From CAZAYY01 sp964489525 (GTDB taxonomy: Bacteria; Chloroflexota; Anaerolineae; Anaerolineales; JABWBV01), in NCBI GenBank assembly GCA_964489525.1, contig CAZAYY010000002.1, positions 62,001 through 126,000 of the forward strand: a DNA stretch of 64,000 bases, read 5' to 3'. The position numbers and the translations under genes were made by a program. The notes under the pieces are model-generated. The model saw only the letters and a list, made by a program, of their open reading frames with translations. It did not search any database and had not been told where the DNA came from. The stretch's first letter is position 1, and every line of letters begins with the position of its first letter. Positions 7,544 through 15,493 of the stretch are shown piece by piece.

Positions 7544-9397
7544 ATGAATAAGAAAATGCTCGTTTTTGTCCTGTTGACGCTTTTTGCCCTGGCAGGCTGT
7601 TTGCCACAGGACAATCTTCCCACGCTCGTGCCCACCCAGCCCGGCCGCGATGGGGGAATTGTCCTGCCGACCCAGCCGCCCACCACCGGCGAAGTCGTTA
7701 TTGGCCAGGCGCCAGTGGATAGCTTTGACATTTTATTAATGGAATCTTTCCCGCTGCAGGCAGCGATTGTGGTGCGCGGCAGTCTGCCGGATGGCTGCAC
7801 CCAGCTTGGCGAGATGACCCAGGTGCGTGAGGGCAATGTGCTGCGGGTGACCATTCAAACCCAACGCCCTTCAGAAGCCATCTGCACCATGGCGCTGGTG
7901 CCTTTTGAGCAGCGCTACACCCTCGACATTCTTGGCCTGGAGCGCGGCGAATATTCTGTGGAAGTTAATGGCGTCAAGGGCAGCCTGCGCCTGGACGTGG
8001 ATAATATTGCCCAGCCCATGAGCTACGGCCTGGGCGGCTATGTCTACCACGACACCTGCGCCAACTCGGCTGTCGGAAGCGGTGAGCCGCCCAAGGGCTG
8101 TGTCAACGTCAACGGCGTTTATGCCGCGGATGGCCGCATGGAAGCCGGGGAAGCCGGGATTGCCGGGGTAACCGTTCAGTTGGGCAGCGGGGCCTGCCCG
8201 GCGGTTGGCCTCGCCACCACCGTGACTGCCGAGAACGGGCAGTATGCTTTTGAAGTGACTGCCCCCGGTGCCTATTGCGTTTCCATTGACCCGTCTGCCG
8301 GGGGGAACGCAGCCATTTTGCTGCCCGGCGCCTGGACACAACCCGCCGCCGATGGCATCGCCTCCCTTGCTGTCACCCTGGATGACGCCATGCCCAACCA
8401 GATGTCCACCAATTTTGGCTGGGACCACCAGTTTTTACCCGAACCAGAAGCAGGCGAACCCGCCTGCACCAATCTGGCTGCCTGGGTTGCGGATGTCACT
8501 GTATCCGATGGCACGGAATTTAAATCTGCGGACGTATTCGACAAAACCTGGCGGGTTCGCAATATTGGCACCTGCGTCTGGACGTCGGAATATGCCCTGG
8601 TGTTCGACAGCGGCACGCAAATGGGAGGTAAAAGCCCCACCTCGCTCACAGAAATTGTGCAGCCCGATGGGACCATTGATATCACCGTTCGCATGACCGC
8701 CCCCAATGCTCCCGGAAAATATCGTGGCGATTGGGTCATGTCCGGGCCAGGGGAGAAACCCTTCCGGATTGGCAAAAATACCGACTCGACCCTCTGGGTT
8801 GAAATTGTGGTCCTCGAAACCGAAGCCAATCTCAACCTGGGTGACCCCAGTTGGATTGAGAGCTTCAACAACACCAACAGCTTTTTCCCGGTGAACACCG
8901 CCAACACATTGTTCGCCGCCGGACCGGGAGAAATGCTGATGCGGGCCAATAACCCCGGCCAGCCTGAAGAGTGGGGGTTGGCTTACCCCGAATTGAGAAA
9001 TTTCTACCTGGAAGGCACGTTTATCACAGGTGAAACCTGCAGCGGCATAGACCGCTACGGCTTCATCGTGCGCGCCCCAGATGCTTCCAGCGGGTACATC
9101 TTCAACTTCTCTTGCGATGGCCGCTATCGGGTGTACTTATGGGATGGCACCAACTACATTCCGCTGCTTGACTGGGCCAAAAGCCCCTCCATTGTCCCCG
9201 GCCCTGAAGCCAAAAACGTCATGGGCATTTGGGCCAATGGCAGCATCTTCGAGATTTATGCCAACGGCAAGCTGATTGCAGAGACCAGCAGCGACCTTTA
9301 TGATTTCGGGCGCATGGGCCTGCTGATTGGTGCCGGTGAAACTGCCGGGTTCGAAGTCACGGTTGAAGAAGTCCGCTACTGGGATTTAAGCCGCTAA
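7544..9397 (+). CDS. Modular secreted lipoprotein (SdrD-like B domain, NBR1-type Ig domain, LamG-like domain)
   Basis: A 617-residue lipoprotein. The ATG at 7544 is preferred over a GTG at 7502 because AGGAGG lies just upstream and the protein then opens with a textbook signal ending in LAGC. The middle (about 165-295) reads like a collagen-binding/SdrD B-type domain (GYVYHDTCANS ... AGEAGIAGVTVQLG ... TAENGQYAFEV). It is followed by an NBR1/FW-type Ig domain (about 305-425; FDKTWRVRNIGTCVW, APGKYRGDW). The C-terminal 180 residues resemble a LamG/GH16-like sandwich (DRYGFIVRAP, NGKLIAETSSD). It is likely anchored outside the cell and binds glycans or proteins; no catalytic residues are recognised. 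A strong terminator follows. Confidence 0.75.
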   Translation: MNKKMLVFVLLTLFALAGCLPQDNLPTLVPTQPGRDGGIVLPTQPPTTGEVVIGQAPVDSFDILLMESFPLQAAIVVRGSLPDGCTQLGEMTQVREGNVLRVTIQTQRPSEAICTMALVPFEQRYTLDILGLERGEYSVEVNGVKGSLRLDVDNIAQPMSYGLGGYVYHDTCANSAVGSGEPPKGCVNVNGVYAADGRMEAGEAGIAGVTVQLGSGACPAVGLATTVTAENGQYAFEVTAPGAYCVSIDPSAGGNAAILLPGAWTQPAADGIASLAVTLDDAMPNQMSTNFGWDHQFLPEPEAGEPACTNLAAWVADVTVSDGTEFKSADVFDKTWRVRNIGTCVWTSEYALVFDSGTQMGGKSPTSLTEIVQPDGTIDITVRMTAPNAPGKYRGDWVMSGPGEKPFRIGKNTDSTLWVEIVVLETEANLNLGDPSWIESFNNTNSFFPVNTANTLFAAGPGEMLMRANNPGQPEEWGLAYPELRNFYLEGTFITGETCSGIDRYGFIVRAPDASSGYIFNFSCDGRYRVYLWDGTNYIPLLDWAKSPSIVPGPEAKNVMGIWANGSIFEIYANGKLIAETSSDLYDFGRMGLLIGAGETAGFEVTVEEVRYWDLSR

Positions 9398-9421
9398 AAC
9401 CAATAAAACACTCCGCAGGCA

Positions 9422-9464
9422 AACCCCTAAAGGTTTCTAAAACCTTTAGGGGTTGTTTTTTTTT
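9422..9464 (+). terminator. Rho-independent terminator
   Basis: AACCCCTAAAGGTTT (9422-9436) pairs perfectly with 9440-9454 around a 3-base loop and is followed by nine T residues. Confidence 0.95.
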
Positions 9465-9485
9465 CCGATAATCTGTTTCCAAAAA

Positions 9486-9504
9486 TGGTAAAATCTGTTT
9501 ACCA
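9486..9504 (+). promoter_or_regulatory. Extended -10 promoter within a palindromic operator for the MFS pump
   Basis: TGGTAAA (9486-9492) and TTTACCA (9498-9504) form a 7-bp inverted repeat around five bases. The left arm contains TGG-TAAAAT, a TGn-extended -10 element. A repressor on this palindrome would cover the -10. Confidence 0.6.
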
Positions 9505-9519
9505 ATACCCCTTACCCTG

Positions 9520-9545
9520 ACTCCTTGATGGAGTTTTTTTGTTTT
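9520..9545 (+). terminator. Small hairpin with T-run in the leader of the MFS gene
   Basis: ACTCC (9520-9524) pairs with GGAGT (9530-9534) followed by TTTTTTGTTTT. It lies between the predicted promoter and the ribosome-binding site TAGGAG of the pump gene, so it could act as a weak attenuator. The stem is only five base pairs. Confidence 0.35.
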
Positions 9546-9562
9546 AGGAGATCAAACCCGGT

Positions 9563-10783
9563 ATGCAACAACCGCCTGCCAATGTCACATCCCGGCGCAA
9601 CATGGCCATTTTGTTCTTCAGCATGGTTGTGGTAATGCTTGGTTTTGGGATGATCCTGCCCATCCTGCCTTTTTATGTAGAATACTTCGGCGCAAGCGGC
9701 AGCGCCCTGGGCTTGCTGATGGCCATCTACGGCATCATGCAGTTTGTTTTTGCGCCATTGTGGGGCAAATTGTCCGACCGGGTGGGGCGTAAACCCGTGC
9801 TGCTATTGGGCATCTTTGGCAATGCGGTCACCCAGGTGGTTTTCGGCCTGGCCACCAGCCTGGAAATGTTGTTTGTGGTGCGGGCGCTCGCCGGTGTACT
9901 GGCTTCGGCCACCCTGCCCACCGCCATGGCATACATTAGCGACAGCACGTCCGAAGAAGACCGGGGTGGTGGGATGGGGGTTCTGGGGGCGGCCATGGGC
10001 CTGGGGATGGTCTTTGGTCCCGGAATTGGCGGCTGGCTGGCGCAAAACAGCCTTTCCTTCCCGTTTTTTATTGCTGGGGCGCTCTCTTTGCTCTCGTTTG
10101 GCCTTGCTGTGGTGTTTTTACCCGAATCCCTGCCGGTTTCAGAGCGCACGGAAAAAGGCGAAATCCATTATCTCGACCATTTCCGCGAGATGGGGCAGGC
10201 ATTGTATGGGCCGATTGGCTTCTTGCTGGTCCTGGCCTTTCTGCTTAACTTTGGCCTGACCAATTTTGAAGGGGTTTTTGGTCTGTATGCGAAGGACCGC
10301 TTCGGCTACGGCACCCTTGAAGTTGGCTTGATTTTAATGTTTATGGGGCTGCTCTCGGCGCTCATCCAGGGTGGGCTCACTGGCCGGCTTACCCGCCGCT
10401 TTGGCGAGGTTGCTATTATCCGTTGGTCTATGGCCAGCAGTGCGGTTGCATTTGTAGCCATGATTTTTGCCACCACCCTGCCGGGAATTTTGCTGACGAT
10501 TGGGGCTTTCATTCTGAGCAACACCATGCTGCGCCCTGCCGTTTCATCCCTTACTTCCAAGCGCACCACCGGTGGCCAGGGGATGGCCATGGGGTTGAGC
10601 AACTCATTTATGAGCCTGGGGCGCGTGGTCGGGCCGGGTTTGGCCGGGTTTTTGTTTGATATCCGCTACTTTTTGCCTTACCTGGTAGGGGGGGTTGTCA
10701 TGCTGGTGGGTTATTGGCTCTGCCTGGTGTACCTGGAAACACGTCAAGAGAGCCAGCCCGCCGCCACCCTGGAAAGTGCCTGA
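9563..10783 (+). CDS. MFS transporter, DHA1 drug-efflux type
   Basis: A 406-residue, 12-helix major facilitator. The loop 2-3 signature GKLSDRVGRKPVLL is intact, and motif C of drug/H+ antiporters appears as LGMVFGPGIGGWLA in helix 5. It resembles TetA/Bmr-like multidrug antiporters of the inner membrane; the substrate is unknown. The ATG is preceded by TTTTAGGAG. The leader contains an operator-like palindrome over an extended -10 and a small hairpin, so expression is probably inducible. Confidence 0.85.
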   Translation: MQQPPANVTSRRNMAILFFSMVVVMLGFGMILPILPFYVEYFGASGSALGLLMAIYGIMQFVFAPLWGKLSDRVGRKPVLLLGIFGNAVTQVVFGLATSLEMLFVVRALAGVLASATLPTAMAYISDSTSEEDRGGGMGVLGAAMGLGMVFGPGIGGWLAQNSLSFPFFIAGALSLLSFGLAVVFLPESLPVSERTEKGEIHYLDHFREMGQALYGPIGFLLVLAFLLNFGLTNFEGVFGLYAKDRFGYGTLEVGLILMFMGLLSALIQGGLTGRLTRRFGEVAIIRWSMASSAVAFVAMIFATTLPGILLTIGAFILSNTMLRPAVSSLTSKRTTGGQGMAMGLSNSFMSLGRVVGPGLAGFLFDIRYFLPYLVGGVVMLVGYWLCLVYLETRQESQPAATLESA

Positions 10784-10792
10784 CGCACCCAC

Positions 10793-11275
10793 TCAGTCGA
10801 AATGAAGTTCTAACGTTTCCAAAACCAGCGCCAGGGCAGCCTGCGCGGAGGCTTCTTTGTTCCCCACCCGGTCGCCCTGCCAGGTATAACAAACCGCCCG
10901 CTCTTCCCAGGGCGCAGACAGCCCGATCCACACCAGTCCAACCGGTTTTTGCGGCGTCCCTCCGCCCGGCCCGGCAATGCCCGTCACCGACACCCCCAGG
11001 TCGGTGCCCAGCCGGGCGCGCACACCCCGCGCCATCTCCAGGGCGGTTTCTGCGCTCACTGCGCCAAAGTCCAGCAGGGTTTGTTCTGCAACACCCAACA
11101 GCCCCACCTTGGCGCTGTTGGCGTAGGAAACCACCCCGCCCAGGTAATACACCGACGAGCCGGGAATGTTGGTCAGCAAATGGCCCACCAACCCACCTGT
11201 ACACGATTCTGCCGTAGCCAGCGTCAGGCCGTGGGCCAGCAGTTTTTTGCCAACCTGTTCTTCTAAAGCCATCAT
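10793..11275 (-). CDS. CinA C-terminal domain protein, nicotinamide-nucleotide amidase type
   Basis: A 160-residue stand-alone CinA C-terminal domain. Family motifs are LATAESCTGGLVGHLLTNIPG, VVSYANSAKVGLLGV, GAVSAETALEMA and VTGIAGPGGGTPQKPVGLVW. Members (PncC) deamidate nicotinamide mononucleotide to nicotinate mononucleotide in NAD recycling. The start at 11275 is chosen because GGAGG (11284-11288, minus strand) lies 8 bases before it; an in-frame ATG at 11296 would overlap the upstream gene and lacks a site. It is the second gene of a two-gene minus-strand operon. Confidence 0.88.
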   Translation of the reverse strand: MMALEEQVGKKLLAHGLTLATAESCTGGLVGHLLTNIPGSSVYYLGGVVSYANSAKVGLLGVAEQTLLDFGAVSAETALEMARGVRARLGTDLGVSVTGIAGPGGGTPQKPVGLVWIGLSAPWEERAVCYTWQGDRVGNKEASAQAALALVLETLELHFD

Positions 11276-11289
11276 ATCCAATACCTCCA

Positions 11290-12354
11290 CTAACAAATGC
11301 CCCGGTATGGGCTGACCGCCACGGCGCCCCCGGCAAACTGCACCCAGATCAGGTCTCCTTCTGGCAGCAGCGGCTCGCCCAAAACCACCCCAGGCCGCCA
11401 GGCCGCTGCCCCGGAGACCAGCAGGGTTTGGCCGGGAGCCTGAATTTCAAATGGACCCCAGGCCTGGGCACCCACCAGGAAGTTAAAAGCCCTGCGCGCA
11501 GGCCAGCCGCTGTCCAGCACTCGGTCTGTGCCTTTCGGAAAGGGGTAGTAGGCTGGCCCTTCCGGGGGCGGAAGGCTGCTTTGCTCCGTGCGCCGGCTTT
11601 CGGCAGGTGCCCGCAGGTATTCGGACGCCAACCTGCCTCCGGCCTGCCCCAGCAGCCGTTCTGCCCCGCTGGCCTGGATTCCGTCTGGCAGCACCACTGC
11701 TTGTTGGGTGACGATGTCTCCGGTGTCGGCGGTGCTCTCCATGATGTGTAAGGTGACCCCGGTATGGGTTTCCCCCAGGCGAAACTGCCAGAACAGCGGC
11801 ACAGGCCCCCGGTAGGCCGGCAGCAGGGATGGGTGCAGGTTCAGGCTGCCCAGCGGGGCAAAGTTCAGCCAGGCTTCCGGGAGCAAAAAGGGAAAACAGG
11901 CAGTCAGCAGCGCTTGCGGCGCCAGGCTTTCTAACCATTCGTAGGCCTGCGGGGCAGCCGGGTCGTTTACTTCAAAGATGGGCAGGTTGAGCCGGGCTGC
12001 CAGTTCAAGGGTGCTGTCAAAAGCCGGGGGCGGTTGGGCGAACCGGGTTTCGGGGGGAGCCAGGGTACTTGTTGGGCTGCCCACCGGGTCGGGCCCGGCT
12101 GTGGGTTCGCCTGACCAGGCGGGCAGGTCGAACCAGGGCTTCCTTCCCGCTGGGGAAGTGCCCAGGAACGGTGCATCCACCCTGCGCAGGGGGGGCTGGG
12201 CATGCCGGCCGCCTGGGTGGGGTAGTGCCACGGCCAGCGGCAGCGCGCCGCCTGCGGCCAGCGTTTCCAACACCGCCGCCGAGAACGCTCCGTTCATTGC
12301 CAGCAGCACAAATTTTTGAGCACGCTCGTTTTGGGTTTTCAAAGGCCTTTCCAT
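11290..12354 (-). CDS. Formyltransferase-like protein (Fmt family, divergent)
   Basis: A 354-residue protein with the formyltransferase N-terminal fold. The conserved core SLNLHPSLLPAYRGPVPLFW contains the catalytic Asn and His, and GVTLHIMESTADTGDIV carries the catalytic Asp. A C-terminal beta-barrel-like tail follows. Compared with true methionyl-tRNA formyltransferase it has a Pro-rich insertion after the first 40 residues, so it is more likely a paralogue acting on another substrate. The start at 12354 places the protein just after the divergent palindromic promoter. The -10 is then only 6 bases away, which implies a leaderless mRNA. An in-frame ATG at 12372 lies inside the palindrome. 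Confidence 0.75.
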   Translation of the reverse strand: MERPLKTQNERAQKFVLLAMNGAFSAAVLETLAAGGALPLAVALPHPGGRHAQPPLRRVDAPFLGTSPAGRKPWFDLPAWSGEPTAGPDPVGSPTSTLAPPETRFAQPPPAFDSTLELAARLNLPIFEVNDPAAPQAYEWLESLAPQALLTACFPFLLPEAWLNFAPLGSLNLHPSLLPAYRGPVPLFWQFRLGETHTGVTLHIMESTADTGDIVTQQAVVLPDGIQASGAERLLGQAGGRLASEYLRAPAESRRTEQSSLPPPEGPAYYPFPKGTDRVLDSGWPARRAFNFLVGAQAWGPFEIQAPGQTLLVSGAAAWRPGVVLGEPLLPEGDLIWVQFAGGAVAVSPYRGIC

Positions 12355-12394
12355 TCGAGTATACTTTATCACACTGCAATGGCAGTATACTCGA
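12355..12394. promoter_or_regulatory. Divergent promoter/operator palindrome
   Basis: TCGAGTATACT (12355-12365) is repeated inverted at 12384-12394, separated by 18 bases. Each arm holds the self-complementary AGTATACT, which provides a TATACT -10 hexamer on both strands. The element lies between the formyltransferase-like gene (minus) and the YggX/radical SAM operon (plus), so one regulator could control both. Confidence 0.65.
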
Positions 12395-12456
12395 TTTTAC
12401 AGCGACTCAGCCCCCCGACGATGCAGGAATGGGCGAGAGGCAGCAGGAGGTTTTCA

Positions 12457-12762
12457 ATGGCTCGAATGGTGAAATGTGTCAAACTTGGCCAGGAACTCCC
12501 CGGCCTGGATTTTGTGCCGGTTAAGGGTGAGTTGGGCCAGCGCATTTTTGAAAATGTCTCGGCGCAGGCCTGGGAGCTGTGGAAAGATTACCGGATTGTG
12601 CTCATCAACCACTACGGTATGGCCCTGGCAGACCCGCGCGCTCAGGATTTTTTGCGCGAGCAGATGGAAGATTTTTTCTTTGGTGAAAATGCCGCCATGC
12701 CGGATGGCTGGACGCCACCCGCACCCAGCACCAAAGGCGGCCCCACCCCTCGCCGCAAATAA
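12457..12762 (+). CDS. YggX family Fe(II)-trafficking / oxidative damage protection protein
   Basis: A 101-residue protein matching YggX over its whole length: Cys7 in MARMVKC, GELGQRIFENVSAQAWELW, then a LREQMEDFFF helix and a WTPP tail. In enterobacteria YggX protects iron-sulfur clusters from oxidative damage and may deliver ferrous iron. The ATG at 12457 has AGGAGG at 12445-12450. It opens an operon whose second gene, six bases on, is a radical SAM iron-sulfur enzyme. A role in protecting or loading that cluster is an attractive inference. Confidence 0.88.
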   Translation: MARMVKCVKLGQELPGLDFVPVKGELGQRIFENVSAQAWELWKDYRIVLINHYGMALADPRAQDFLREQMEDFFFGENAAMPDGWTPPAPSTKGGPTPRRK

Positions 12763-12768
12763 CCTTTT

Positions 12769-14253
12769 ATGCTCCTGGTGAACACTGCGGGTGTGTCTGC
12801 CCCCGCTCCTTCCGTAGATGCGCTCCTGCTGGCCTGTTACGAAATGGGCCACCAGCCGCTCAGCCTGGCCTGGCCGCAGGCCGTTTTGCGCCAGGCTGGT
12901 TTGGATACCCGTCTGGCCGACCTTTCGGTTTCACCGTTTCCACAAGAGACGGCCACTCAGGCCGCGCTGGTGGGGATTGCCGTCCCGATGCACACAGCCC
13001 TGCGCCTGGGGGTGGCGGCTGCCCGACAGGTGCGCCAGGCGAACCCCCAGGCACATATCTGTTTTTATGGCTTGTATGCCTGGATGAACGCAGAGTATTT
13101 GTTTGAAAACCATCTGGCCGATTCGGTGTTGGGCGGCGAATACGAAACCGGGCTGGCCGCCCTGGCGGCTGCCCTCAAAAATGGGCAGGTCTGGGATGAG
13201 ATCCCCGGCTTGAGAACCCCCACCCACCCGGCCGCCCCAACCCTGGAGCGCCTCTCCCTGCCCGTGCCCGACCGTACTGGCCTGCCCCTGATTTCCAGTT
13301 ATGCCCGCCTGGAACAGGCCGGGCAGATGCACCTGGCCGGGTATGCCGAAGCCAGCCGCGGCTGTCTGCATACCTGCCGGCACTGCCCGGTGGTGCCTGT
13401 GTATGGCGGGCGCTTCTTTGTGGTGCCTGTTGAAACCGTGCTGGCCGACATTCGCCAGCAGGTGGCTGCCGGAGCGCTGCACATCACCTTTGGCGACCCC
13501 GACTTTTTAAACGGACCTGGGCATGCCCTCAAGGTGGCCCGTGCCCTCCACGCCGAATTTCCCTGGCTTACCTTTGACTTCACAACCAAGGTGGAGCACA
13601 TCCTCGAAAAGCGCAGCCTCTTCCCCGAACTGCGCCAGTTGGGGGCTTTGTTCGTCATCTCTGCTTTTGAATCGGTCAGCGATGCCGTCCTGGCCCGTCT
13701 GGAAAAAGGCCATACAACCGCCCAAATGGATGAGGCCTTGCAAATTCTGCACGATGCCGGCCTGGCAGTCCAGCCTACCTGGGTGCCTTTTACCCCCTGG
13801 ACCCGCCTGGAAGATTACCAATACCTGCTGGCCTGGATTCGCTCACGCCGCCTGCTGCTGCATGTCCCCGCTGTGCAGCTTTCCATCCGTTTGCTGGTGC
13901 CCCCGCACAGCGCCCTGCTGGACCAACCCGGTGCATCAGCCTGGTTGGGCGCTTTGGACGCCGAAAACTTCACCTACCATTGGGCCCACCCCGACCCGCG
14001 CCTCGACCAGCTCCACGCCCAGGTGGCTGCCCTGGTGGAACAGCACAGCGAGGCCGACCCCGCCTGGGTGTTTGCGCAAATTGAAGCCCTGGCTGCCCGA
14101 CTGGCTGGCAAACCACCCCTGCAGCTGACTGAACCCGCCTGGCTGCCGCCCGACCGCCTGGCCGCACCCCCGCCCCGCCTGACCGAAAACTGGTTCTGCT
14201 GAGCGGAACCCACTACTGGCCAGGTTGGCCAGGTCACCCAGAATATCGTATGA
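12769..14253 (+). CDS. CUAEP-tail radical SAM selenoprotein (TGA read as selenocysteine)
   Basis: A radical SAM protein of 494 residues if the TGA at 14200-14202 is read as selenocysteine (residue 478), otherwise 477. Residues 1-135 resemble a cobalamin-binding-like alpha/beta domain, with GEYETGL where B12 radical SAM proteins have a GExE segment; no B12 DxHxxG motif is seen. The 4Fe-4S ligands are C199, C203 and C206 (CLHTCRHC). The frame continues past TGA as WFC-Sec-AEP plus 13 residues to a TGA at 14251-14253, which overlaps the next ATG as ATGA. The C-U-A-E-P tail matches a family I know as CUAEP/CCAEP-tail radical SAM (seleno)protein, function unknown. A SECIS-like hairpin follows the TGA. 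SelA/B/C/D are not in this window. Confidence 0.88.
14200..14202 (+). other. Predicted selenocysteine codon (UGA)
   Basis: The in-frame TGA is followed by GCG GAA CCC (Ala-Glu-Pro), completing the Cys-Sec-Ala-Glu-Pro signature. The frame stays open for 16 sense codons, to a stop that overlaps the next start. If TGA were a real stop there would be a 47-base gap without a ribosome-binding site before the next, otherwise tightly packed gene. Confidence 0.85.
14216..14232 (+). promoter_or_regulatory. Candidate bacterial SECIS hairpin
   Basis: CTGGCC (14216-14221) pairs with GGCCAG (14227-14232) around the loop AGGTT. The loop resembles the AGGUCU apical loop of the E. coli fdhF SECIS, with the GGU that SelB recognises. 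The loop begins 23 bases from the first base of the UGA, close to the spacing in fdhF. Confidence 0.65.
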
Positions 14254-15491
14254 GTCAAAAACAGCTTGTCTTGCTGGCATCGGTTTTCAGCTACCGCACC
14301 AGCGCCTTTGAAGAAGCCGCCCAAAAACTGGGCATCCCCGTCGTCACGGCCAGGGATGTCCCGCCGCCCATTGCTGGCCGTTCCAACGCCCCCCTGGTGG
14401 TGGACTATCGCGACCTGCCCAAGGCGGTGGAACAAATTACCGCCTATGCTCAAACCCACCCGGTGGGTGCCGTGGTTGGCCTGGATGATTCGGGCGCACG
14501 GATTGCCGCTGCCGCATGCGACCGGCTGGGCATTCCCTATAACCGCCCCGAAGCCGCCCAGGCCGCCCAGGACAAACACCTGATGCGCCAGAAGTTTGCC
14601 CTGGCGGGTGTGCCTTCGCCTCAATTTCGCCTCTTTCACCTCGATGATGATTTTGAAGACATGCTCGACCAGGTCCAATATCCCTGCGTGATTAAACCCA
14701 CCGGCCTTTCGGGCAGCCGGGGTGTGATGCGCGCTGACCACCCGCTGGATTTGCTGCGCTGCGCCTACCGCCTGAAACCCATTCTCGAAGGCGAGGGCTG
14801 CGATACCTTCCTGGTGGAAGATTACATCCCCGGCGTAGAAGTGGCCCTGGAAGGTCTGCTCACCCCGGACGGGCTGCACGTGCTGGCCCTCTTCGACAAA
14901 CCCGACCCGCTGGAAGGCCCATTTTTTGAAGAAACCATCTATGTCACCCCCTCGCGCCTGCCCCAGGAAACCCAGGACGACATCGTCCGGGTCACCCGCC
15001 TGGCTGCCGCCGCCCTGGGGCTGCATACTGGCCCGGTGCATGCCGAACTGCGTGTCAACGAGCAGGGTGTTTGGCTGGTCGAAGTGGCTGCCCGTTCGAT
15101 TGGCGGCCAGTGTTCACGCGCCCTGCGCTTTGGTCCCCCCACCCACCTGGATGCCATCTCCCTGGAAGAATTAATTCTGCGCCAGGCTTTCGATTTACCC
15201 CTCGAAACCCACCGGGAAGACCAGGCCAGCGGGGTGATGATGATTCCAATTCCCAGCAGCGGCATGCTGCAAGGGGTGGAGGGCATGGAAGCAGCCCTGG
15301 CTGTGCCCGGTGTTACCGAAATTGAAATGTCCATCCAGCCCGGGCAGCCTGTCAAAACCCTGCCCGAAGGCAGCGCCTACCTGGGCTTTATTTTTGCCAG
15401 GGGCGAAACTCCCGCCGGGGTTGAAGCTGCCCTGCGTGCCGCCCACAGACTGCTGACCTTCCAAATCACCCCTGACCTTCCGCTGGTGTAG
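14250..15491 (+). CDS. ATP-grasp domain ligase
   Basis: A 413-residue ATP-grasp enzyme. The order is an N-terminal Rossmann-like domain (1-100), the ATP-binding lid (CVIKPTGLSGSRGVMRA, then LVEDYIPGVEVALEGLL) and the catalytic module ending HAELRVNEQGVWLVEVAARSIGG. A C-terminal domain follows with SIQPGQPVKTLPEGSAYLGFIFA. It resembles L-amino acid/carboxylate ligases of the BacD/LysX type, which form an acyl phosphate and couple it to an amine. The substrate is unknown. Its start overlaps the readthrough stop of the radical SAM selenoprotein (ATGA), so the two are translationally coupled and probably act on the same molecule. Confidence 0.85.
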   Translation: MSQKQLVLLASVFSYRTSAFEEAAQKLGIPVVTARDVPPPIAGRSNAPLVVDYRDLPKAVEQITAYAQTHPVGAVVGLDDSGARIAAAACDRLGIPYNRPEAAQAAQDKHLMRQKFALAGVPSPQFRLFHLDDDFEDMLDQVQYPCVIKPTGLSGSRGVMRADHPLDLLRCAYRLKPILEGEGCDTFLVEDYIPGVEVALEGLLTPDGLHVLALFDKPDPLEGPFFEETIYVTPSRLPQETQDDIVRVTRLAAAALGLHTGPVHAELRVNEQGVWLVEVAARSIGGQCSRALRFGPPTHLDAISLEELILRQAFDLPLETHREDQASGVMMIPIPSSGMLQGVEGMEAALAVPGVTEIEMSIQPGQPVKTLPEGSAYLGFIFARGETPAGVEAALRAAHRLLTFQITPDLPLV

Positions 15492-15493
15492 CC

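Noticed and set aside
14200..14202. TGA as the true end of the radical SAM gene
   Set aside because: It would leave a gap before a gene whose start overlaps the readthrough stop, and it would remove the Cys-Sec-Ala-Glu-Pro signature.
13974..15041. 355-codon minus-strand open frame across the radical SAM and ATP-grasp genes
   Set aside because: It spans two conserved coding regions and matches no family that I can see.
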